Positions 1 to 5,469 of a stretch of DNA of 5,469 bases are shown here, piece by piece. Position numbers and translations under genes: made by a program. This DNA comes from Planctomycetota bacterium (GTDB lineage: Bacteria; Planctomycetota; UBA8742; SKZP01). The DNA lies in assembly GCA_007127275.1 (NCBI GenBank), contig SKZP01000629.1, forward strand, positions 1 to 5,469, read 5' to 3'. The notes beneath the pieces were generated by a model. That model was not told where the DNA came from. It searched no databases and was given only the letters and a program-made list of their open reading frames with translations. How positions within the stretch are numbered: the first letter of the stretch is position 1; each line of letters begins with the position of its first letter.

Positions 1-25
1 AACGCACCCGAGACGTGCCTTTCCC

Positions 26-53
26 TTGCATCACGGCACCGCGGTGGGATACT
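26..53 (+). promoter_or_regulatory. Possible weak promoter of the FAH-family gene
   Basis: TTGCAT (26-31) and GATACT (48-53) are separated by 16 bases, matching the sigma-70 consensus at 3 of 6 and 4 of 6 positions. Transcription would start near 60 and give a leader of about 40 bases before ATG 101, which fits the chosen start. The match is poor and could easily be chance; if real, it excludes a start at 26. Confidence 0.2.
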
Positions 54-100
54 TGTCGTTCGTTGCACCCCGCGATCTCGTCCCCGTCCCGCCCGTGACC

Positions 101-1027
101 ATGCGGTTTTTCATTTTTCATCACGGCAAGTTTCGGCGCATCGGCGTGGAGGCAACGATCGGTGGGGTGCCACGGCGGGTCGACTTTACGCGCGGCTGGG
201 CCGACTGGGTGAACACCCGGCGCCTCGCGTTGCCGACCTTTCCGGACTTGTGGGACCTGCTGACGCAGGAGCTTTGGCGCCCCGAGCTGGTCCGCGAGTG
301 TGTCGCCCACCTCGACGGACTGCCGCCGCGCACGCTTGACGAACTCGCGGTGGGCAAGGACGTCGCCTACAGCTTGCCCGTGCCGCACCCGCTCAAGGTG
401 CTCTGCCTGACGCGCAACTACGCCGCGCATGCAAGTGAAATGGGCGGCAGCGCCGAGTCTTTGATTGACGGGCCGATGTTTTTCTCGAAGCTGCCGAGTT
501 CGCTGATCCCGGCGAACAAGCCGATTCGGCTGCCGGCGGCCTACCCGGGACGGATTGACCACGAGGTGGAGCTCGCGGCAATCATTGGCCACAAGGGCAA
601 GAACCTCGAGGAGTCACACGCGCTCGACTGGGTGGCCGGCCTCACCGTGTTCAACGACGTCACCCACCGCGACCTGCAGGCGCAGTTGAAGGAGCGCGGC
701 CTGCCGTGGACGAGTTCGAAGTCGTTCGACACCTTCGGACCCTGCGGCCCGTATTTCGTGTTGCCGGAGGATCTCACCGACTTCGCCTCCCGGCGCATTC
801 GTTGCCAGGTCAACGGCGAACTGCGCCAGGACGCCACGCTCGGCGAGATGACCGTCGACCTTGCCGCAACAATCGCCGCGATCAGTCGCCTTGTCACACT
901 CGAGCCGGGGGACATCATTGCGACGGGCACCCCCGCCGGCGTCGGTCCGTTGCAAGCCGGCGACACCGTCACCTGCACCGTCGAGGGGATTGGGAGCCTC
1001 ACCAACCCAGTCGAAGCAGGAAGCTAA
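101..1027 (+). CDS. Fumarylacetoacetate hydrolase (FAH) family protein
   Basis: A 308-residue cytosolic enzyme of the FAH superfamily, whose members cleave or decarboxylate, hydrate or isomerise 2-oxo/1,3-dicarbonyl acids using Mg2+ or Mn2+, often in aromatic compound breakdown. A variable N-terminal part (residues 1-95) precedes the FAH core (about 98-305). Core motifs visible: TRNYAAHASE (104-113), PMFFSK (125-130), DHEVELAAIIG (153-163) with the metal-binding pair E155 and E157, FNDVTHRDLQ (184-193) with the third ligand D186, KSFDTFGPCGP (207-217), and the closing ATGTPAGVG (274-282). No catalytic residue appears lost and the length is normal for the family. The reading frame is open further upstream to a TTG at 26, but ATG 101 was chosen because MRFFIFHHGKFRRIGVE looks like the usual first beta-strands of the family, while the upstream residues are proline-rich and family-unlike. 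No clear Shine-Dalgarno precedes 101. The gene seems monocistronic: a hairpin and repeats follow. The exact substrate (for example an acylpyruvate, or a homoprotocatechuate-pathway intermediate) cannot be told from sequence alone. Confidence 0.9.
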   Translation: MRFFIFHHGKFRRIGVEATIGGVPRRVDFTRGWADWVNTRRLALPTFPDLWDLLTQELWRPELVRECVAHLDGLPPRTLDELAVGKDVAYSLPVPHPLKVLCLTRNYAAHASEMGGSAESLIDGPMFFSKLPSSLIPANKPIRLPAAYPGRIDHEVELAAIIGHKGKNLEESHALDWVAGLTVFNDVTHRDLQAQLKERGLPWTSSKSFDTFGPCGPYFVLPEDLTDFASRRIRCQVNGELRQDATLGEMTVDLAATIAAISRLVTLEPGDIIATGTPAGVGPLQAGDTVTCTVEGIGSLTNPVEAGS

Positions 1028-1032
1028 ACCGA

Positions 1033-1059
1033 CTGGGAGTTAAGATCCGTAATTCCCAG
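1033..1059 (+). terminator. Hairpin just after the FAH-family stop codon
   Basis: Five bases after the TAA (1025-1027), CTGGGAGTTA (1033-1042) pairs with TAATTCCCAG (1050-1059), a 10-bp stem with one G-U pair and a 7-base loop. The position is right for a transcription terminator or a 3' end stabiliser of the FAH mRNA. No T-tract follows (the next bases are CGCACGGG), so it is not a classical intrinsic terminator; it may stop or protect transcripts by structure alone. Confidence 0.45.
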
Positions 1060-1164
1060 CGCACGGGCTTCTCCGCGGGTGCGGAAACGTGGCGGACACG
1101 CCCACGGGCTTCGTCCGTGGGTCGCACGCGAATCACGGGTCGACCCACGGGCGAAGCCCGTGGG
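1060..1164. repeat. Cluster of three REP-like palindromic units
   Basis: Three related 21-base GC-rich palindromes lie in tandem. Unit 2 (1101-1121) is CCCACGG, a GCTTCGT centre and CCGTGGG; it folds into 9 bp counting one G-U. Unit 3 (1144-1164) is almost its exact reverse complement: arms CCCACGGGC and GCCCGTGGG around a GAA loop, 9 perfect pairs. Unit 1 (1060-1080) is a degenerate copy in the same orientation as unit 2, sharing ACGGGCTTC and a shifted CCG.GGGT. Units 2 and 3 with their flanks (1100-1124 and 1141-1165) form a 25-base inverted repeat with one mismatch around a 16-base loop, so the pair can fold either as two small hairpins or as one long cruciform. A perfect 10-base palindrome GGGTCGACCC (1137-1146) sits at the junction. 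The arrangement of alternately oriented palindromes between genes is typical of REP/BIME elements, which are mobilised by RAYT transposases; none is encoded here. Confidence 0.75.
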
Positions 1165-1167
1165 CTT

Positions 1168-1184
1168 GGGGGCAAGAACCCCCC
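1168..1184. repeat. Small G/C hairpin beside the REP-like cluster
   Basis: GGGGG (1168-1172) pairs with CCCCC (1179-1183) around the loop CAAGAA. It follows unit 3 of the palindrome cluster by three bases and may be part of the same repeat element, or add to transcript blocking between the FAH gene and the activator gene. There is no T-tract behind it. Confidence 0.4.
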
Positions 1185-1356
1185 GCGTTGTAGGCCTAGG
1201 GTTGTGTCAGGGATAAAGTTGTCGTCGGTTGCGCTGCTCAACGTGCCAAATGGCATGCTTGCGCTGCCCACCTTCCACTGCCTCGCACACTCTTCGCTCG
1301 ACGCTCGACCCGAAGAATTTGCACACAACAGTAGTAGCCCGCCAGCAGTGGAAACC
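1185..1356. other. Intergenic stretch without a recognisable gene
   Basis: This is the remaining part of the 1028-1435 gap between the palindrome cluster and the activator promoter. It holds an 8-base palindrome TAGGCCTA (1191-1198) and a hyphenated inverted repeat TGCCA-AA-TGGCA (1244-1255) that could be a small operator upstream of the promoter at 1357. The activator reading frame stays open here from 1229, but the encoded residues (cysteine- and tryptophan-containing, low similarity to any FHA N-terminus) and the downstream promoter argue that it is not translated. Confidence 0.4.
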
Positions 1357-1385
1357 TTGTTACCAGCCTGTCCCTTCGGTATACT
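1357..1385 (+). promoter_or_regulatory. Sigma-70-type promoter of the FHA-GAF activator gene
   Basis: TTGTTA (1357-1362, 4 of 6 matches to TTGACA) and TATACT (1380-1385, 5 of 6 matches to TATAAT) are separated by exactly 17 bases, the ideal spacing. Transcription would begin near 1392, giving a 5' leader of about 44 bases before the GTG at 1436. It stands out in a GC-rich background. It also decides the gene start, since any start upstream of 1392 would be outside the transcript. The activator would thus be expressed by the housekeeping sigma factor, as is common for sigma-54 activators. Confidence 0.6.
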
Positions 1386-1422
1386 GGCCGACGTGGCCGG
1401 ATACGCACAGTTTTGAGCAGCC

Positions 1423-1431
1423 AAAGGGGGG
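1423..1431 (+). promoter_or_regulatory. Ribosome binding site of the activator gene
   Basis: AAAGGGGGG lies four bases before the GTG at 1436 and is followed by TG, so that the segment resembles the anti-Shine-Dalgarno partner AAAGGAGGTG with one A-to-G change and one extra G. It is the only strong site in front of a start codon in this frame and supports the GTG start rather than ATG/TTG-like codons further upstream. Confidence 0.65.
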
Positions 1432-1435
1432 TGCG

Positions 1436-3712
<2,277 letters not shown>

Positions 3713-3817
3713 AGGCAGCGCAACCACCGCGGGGGCAGGCGCGGCGGCCCATCCTAGGTACGGGAGACGCTGGATCTTGGGGCCCGACAAAAAGGGGGGA
3801 GTTGCGAGTTCGTGCGC
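3713..3817. other. Convergent intergenic gap, no clear terminator
   Basis: The activator and the oxidoreductase genes end facing each other across 105 bases. On the plus strand a weak stem CCGCG (3727-3731) / CGCGG (3740-3744) follows the activator stop by 14 bases, without a T-tract. On the minus strand a CCCCCCTTTTTG run (3788-3799) follows the oxidoreductase stop, but no stable stem precedes it. Some transcript ending presumably occurs here, yet no intrinsic terminator can be called for either gene. Confidence 0.4.
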
Positions 3818-5101
3818 TTACTCTTGCAGCTCTTGCTGCACCGCCTCGGCGCACCGGCGCCCGGAGGCGAGGGCCCCGTCGATCGAACCGTTGTCCCGGT
3901 GGTCGCCGCAGGCGAAGAGGCCGGGGCGCAGCTGCACCGGGCGCTGCGGCGGCTCCATGGAGGGCAACTTCGGCAGCGCGTGCGAGATACGGTAGCTTCG
4001 CAAGTGTTCCCAGCTTTCGACGCGGGTGCCGAACCAGCGGGTCATTTGCTCGCGCACCGCACGCACCAGCGGCTCCTCTTCCAACTCCGGAATGCCGAGT
4101 GTGACGCAGGCGACGAGAGAGCGCTCTTTCGGCGCGTAGCTCGGTTGCACCTGACTGGGCACACACAGCATGTTCACCGGGCCGTCGCGCTCCCCTTCCC
4201 CGTTGAGCACGACAATCGGCTCGGTCAACGGTGGATGCTCGGCCGAAAAGTAAACACAGCTGTGGCCCAGCATCTCCACCGGCGCCAAGAGCGACTCGTC
4301 GCTCACCAAATGAGCGGCCGTCGGGCCGTCGGTCGCGACGACCACCGCACTGCCGTTGATGGTCGTGCCGTTTTCCAGCCGCACCCAGCGCTCGCCGAGT
4401 TCGACGACGTTCGCGCGAAAATGAATCGAGCCGTTGGGCAACTGGCTTGCCAACTGGCGCGGCAAGCTGGCCATCCCCTGTGCCGGCAGGCCAATCTCTC
4501 CGTGGGCGAAGCAGCGGAAGATGAACTCGAGCATGCGGCTGGAGCTCTGCGTAAGCTCGGGATCCCCGAGGGCGCCGCCGAGGAACGGTCGCAGAAAGCG
4601 CTGCAGGATCCGCTCGCTGAAACCGTAGCGCGTTCGCAATGCCTCGATCGCCGTCATCTCCGGTTCCCGCCAGATCTGCTCGAGCGACAGCGAGTTCAGG
4701 CGCCAGCGCATCCTCCCGACGCGCATCTTGTCGAAGAGGCTTCCGACCGGCGCAAAGAGCGTGGGAAAAACGGCGTTGAACCGGCGGAACGGGTCGGCGA
4801 CGGTTCGCATCTTGCCGCGGTAGCGCACGAAGGCGCCGGGGTAGAAGTGGCCGAGGTCGAGGCCGACGAGGTCGAGCTGTTGTTCGAGCTCGGGGTAGGC
4901 GGTCATTACCACCTGAAAGCCGCGGTCGAGCAAGAAACCCTTGACGCGGTCGGTCCACACGCGGCCGCCGACGTGCTCCGACTTCTCCAACAAAACGAAC
5001 GGGATGTCGGCCTTGTAAAGGTTGCGCGCGCAACTCAACCCCGCCAACCCGGCGCCGACCACAATCACCCGTTGGTTGGGATGACCGAAACTTTCCGTCA
5101 A
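3818..5101 (-). CDS. FAD-dependent oxidoreductase, amine oxidase/phytoene desaturase superfamily
   Basis: A 427-residue flavoprotein of the superfamily that holds protoporphyrinogen oxidase, flavin amine oxidases and carotenoid desaturases. The N-terminal FAD-binding fold is clear: VVGAGLAGL (14-22, GxGxxG), the ribose-binding acidic residue E39, and the GGRVWTD segment (45-51) that contacts the flavin phosphates. Next comes GFLLDRGFQVVMTAYPEL (55-72), characteristic of a group usually annotated only as FAD-dependent or protoporphyrinogen oxidase-like. The middle (about 85-245) is the substrate domain; VVVATDG (253-259) and the C-terminal PGLFACGD (393-400) with GSIDGALASG (405-414) complete the FAD site. 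No signal peptide or transmembrane segment is seen, so it is likely cytosolic or peripheral. Start: a TTG at 5101, seven bases after GAGGA; the Rossmann strand begins at residue 11, leaving no room for a later start. It converges on the activator and diverges from the gene at 5386. The substrate is unknown, and true HemY activity is unlikely to be provable from sequence. Confidence 0.9.
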   Translation of the reverse strand: MTESFGHPNQRVIVVGAGLAGLSCARNLYKADIPFVLLEKSEHVGGRVWTDRVKGFLLDRGFQVVMTAYPELEQQLDLVGLDLGHFYPGAFVRYRGKMRTVADPFRRFNAVFPTLFAPVGSLFDKMRVGRMRWRLNSLSLEQIWREPEMTAIEALRTRYGFSERILQRFLRPFLGGALGDPELTQSSSRMLEFIFRCFAHGEIGLPAQGMASLPRQLASQLPNGSIHFRANVVELGERWVRLENGTTINGSAVVVATDGPTAAHLVSDESLLAPVEMLGHSCVYFSAEHPPLTEPIVVLNGEGERDGPVNMLCVPSQVQPSYAPKERSLVACVTLGIPELEEEPLVRAVREQMTRWFGTRVESWEHLRSYRISHALPKLPSMEPPQRPVQLRPGLFACGDHRDNGSIDGALASGRRCAEAVQQELQE

Positions 5102-5108
5102 GAGATCG

Positions 5109-5113
5109 TCCTC
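5109..5113 (-). promoter_or_regulatory. Ribosome binding site that decides a TTG start
   Basis: On the minus strand GAGGA lies seven bases before the TTG at 5101. Spacing and match are ideal, and there is no ATG or GTG in frame before the FAD-binding strand, so the rare TTG start is well supported. Confidence 0.7.
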
Positions 5114-5133
5114 GCTCGCTCAAGCTCCGTTCA

Positions 5134-5149
5134 GCCGGTAGCAACCGGC
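5134..5149 (-). promoter_or_regulatory. Hairpin in the leader of the oxidoreductase gene
   Basis: GCCGGT (5134-5139) and ACCGGC (5144-5149) form a 6-bp stem with a four-base loop. It lies about 20 bases upstream of the GAGGA ribosome binding site of the minus-strand gene, hence inside its probable 5' leader or over its promoter. It could be a mRNA structure or a DNA operator; no convincing -10/-35 pair could be placed here. Confidence 0.35.
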
Positions 5150-5165
5150 ACTTCCATACATGACG

Positions 5166-5216
5166 GGGCGACAGAGTGCCATACGCTAACGACTCGTGTC
5201 GCCCGTGCAAGGGCGA
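5166..5216. repeat. Overlapping inverted repeats with two exclusive foldings
   Basis: GGGCGACAGAGT (5166-5177) pairs with ACTC-TGTCGCCC (5192-5204, one bulged G at 5196), a 12-bp stem over a 14-base loop. The same right arm can instead pair downstream: TCGCCC (5199-5204) with GGGCGA (5211-5216) over a 6-base loop. Because both use 5199-5204, only one can form at a time. This lies between the two divergent genes, about 170-220 bases before the ATG at 5386, so it could be in the 5' leader of either. Confidence 0.5.
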
Positions 5217-5258
5217 AGTGCGATTTGGGAGCACACAGGGATGGCCACTCCCCTTCCC

Positions 5259-5306
5259 CGAGATCGCTGCTTTCGGGAAACGGGAATCCGCGGCGCAGCG
5301 CTCTCG
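5259..5306. repeat. 12-base inverted repeat in the divergent intergenic region
   Basis: CGAGATCGCTGC (5259-5270) is complementary to GCAGCGCTCTCG (5295-5306) with a single mismatch (5264 against 5301), around a 24-base centre. It may be an RNA stem in the leader of the gene at 5386 or a binding site for a dimeric regulator. Confidence 0.4.
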
Positions 5307-5332
5307 TTTCGGTACGCGAAGTCGGGGGGTGT

Positions 5333-5360
5333 AGCGGCGTGACGTTCGTTCATCGCCGCT
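5333..5360 (+). promoter_or_regulatory. Hairpin close upstream of the start at 5386
   Basis: AGCGGCG (5333-5339) pairs with CGCCGCT (5354-5360), a 7-bp all-Watson-Crick stem with a 14-base loop. It ends ten bases before the ribosome binding site, close enough to influence translation initiation or to act as an operator. Confidence 0.35.
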
Positions 5361-5370
5361 TCGTCGCGTG

Positions 5371-5379
5371 AAGAGGTGA
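5371..5379 (+). promoter_or_regulatory. Strong ribosome binding site before 5386
   Basis: AAGAGGTGA ends six bases before the ATG at 5386. It matches the anti-Shine-Dalgarno complement AAGGAGGTGA except for one missing G, and is the strongest such site in the window. It is the main evidence that a real gene starts here. Confidence 0.6.
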
Positions 5380-5385
5380 GGGAGC

Positions 5386-5469
5386 ATGCCCCCAATCCCC
5401 CCGACGACCCCCGATGCCTCGCCGCCGCCCGGCGTTCGTGGGCACGACTCTGCGAGGACAGGGCTTGAT
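5386..5469 (+). CDS. N-terminus of an unrecognised protein, cut by the window end
   Basis: From ATG 5386 the frame is open to the last base, giving 28 residues beginning MPPIPPTTPDASPPPG. Evidence for a real gene is the very good ribosome binding site at 5371-5379 and the lack of any other gene on either strand here. The visible part is proline-rich (nine prolines in the first 16 residues), looks disordered and has no signal peptide or hydrophobic segment. Its function cannot be named. It is divergent from the oxidoreductase gene, with a 284-base structured gap between the two starts, so the two might share control. Confidence 0.45.
   Translation, partial: MPPIPPTTPDASPPPGVRGHDSARTGLD

Noticed and set aside
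26..100. A 25-residue N-terminal extension of the FAH protein from a TTG at 26
   Set aside because: There is no ribosome binding site, the residues are unlike the family, and the family-like N-terminus begins at ATG 101.
1060..1184. A CRISPR array or tRNA in the repeat-rich gap
   Set aside because: The units are palindromes in alternating orientation with unequal spacing of about 20 bases, not direct repeats with uniform spacers, and no cloverleaf or CCA end can be drawn.
1251..1267. TGGCATGCTTGCGCTGC upstream of the activator as a sigma-54 promoter
   Set aside because: The distance from GG to the needed GC is wrong (CT at that position), and a better sigma-70-type promoter is present at 1357-1385.
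706..1416. A 236-codon plus-strand frame running from inside the FAH gene across the REP-like cluster
   Set aside because: It is out of frame with the conserved FAH motifs and passes through the palindromes; its sequence is arginine-rich and has no family features.
3788..3799. CCCCCCTTTTTG on the minus strand as an intrinsic terminator of the oxidoreductase
   Set aside because: No stable GC-rich stem lies just before the T-run; only a 3-bp pairing could be found.
5166..5181. A TGGCAC element on the minus strand upstream of the oxidoreductase, suggesting a sigma-54 promoter
   Set aside because: The -24 part is perfect, but at the required spacing the -12 GC is missing: the bases at that place are CC and the GC is one base too early, with no TTGC.
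3812..5371. A 519-codon plus-strand frame antisense to the oxidoreductase, and a 611-codon minus-strand frame at 3552-5387
   Set aside because: Both overlap the clear FAD-binding gene in other frames; their residue content is arginine/alanine/proline-rich with no motif, as expected of shadow frames.

Overview
The window looks like a piece of a GC-rich bacterial chromosome (roughly 60-65% GC by eye) with three complete protein genes and the start of a fourth. Pieces that point to a planctomycete or a myxobacterium/deltaproteobacterium are a sigma-54 activator with an N-terminal FHA domain, the use of GTG and TTG starts behind clear Shine-Dalgarno sites, and short GC-rich palindromes of the CCCACGGGC type in an intergenic gap. 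From memory such palindromes and such activators recur in planctomycete genomes; this lineage call is inference and is only moderately secure.

Layout. 101-1027 (+) encodes a fumarylacetoacetate hydrolase (FAH) family enzyme with all expected metal ligands. It is followed by a stable hairpin at 1033-1059. The 400-bp gap 1028-1435 then carries a cluster of three REP-like palindromic units (1060-1164), a small G/C hairpin (1168-1183), and a good sigma-70-type promoter (1357-1385) leading into the next gene. 1436-3712 (+) encodes a 758-residue FHA-GAF-AAA+-Fis sigma-54 enhancer-binding protein with an intact GAFTGA loop. 3818-5101 (-) encodes an FAD-dependent oxidoreductase of the amine oxidase/phytoene desaturase superfamily; it converges on the activator gene across a 105-bp gap. 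5102-5385 is a divergent intergenic region with several inverted repeats, ending in a strong ribosome binding site for a gene that starts at 5386 (+) and runs out of the window.

How the genes work together. Nothing ties the FAH enzyme and the oxidoreductase into one visible pathway. The activator has its own promoter and is separated from the FAH gene by repeats, so this is a set of separately transcribed genes rather than an operon. The activator is the regulatory hub: its FHA domain should read phosphothreonine from a Ser/Thr kinase, its GAF domain a small ligand or another signal, and its AAA+ domain should open sigma-54 promoters elsewhere. I saw no convincing sigma-54 promoter inside the window.

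The most interesting observation is a short motif (EETSVVRGD, residues 184-192) in the disordered linker behind the FHA domain of the activator. It resembles the phosphorylated ETTS segment of the mycobacterial FHA switch protein GarA, and suggests an intramolecular phospho-switch feeding sigma-54 transcription. This is a hypothesis from similarity of nine residues.
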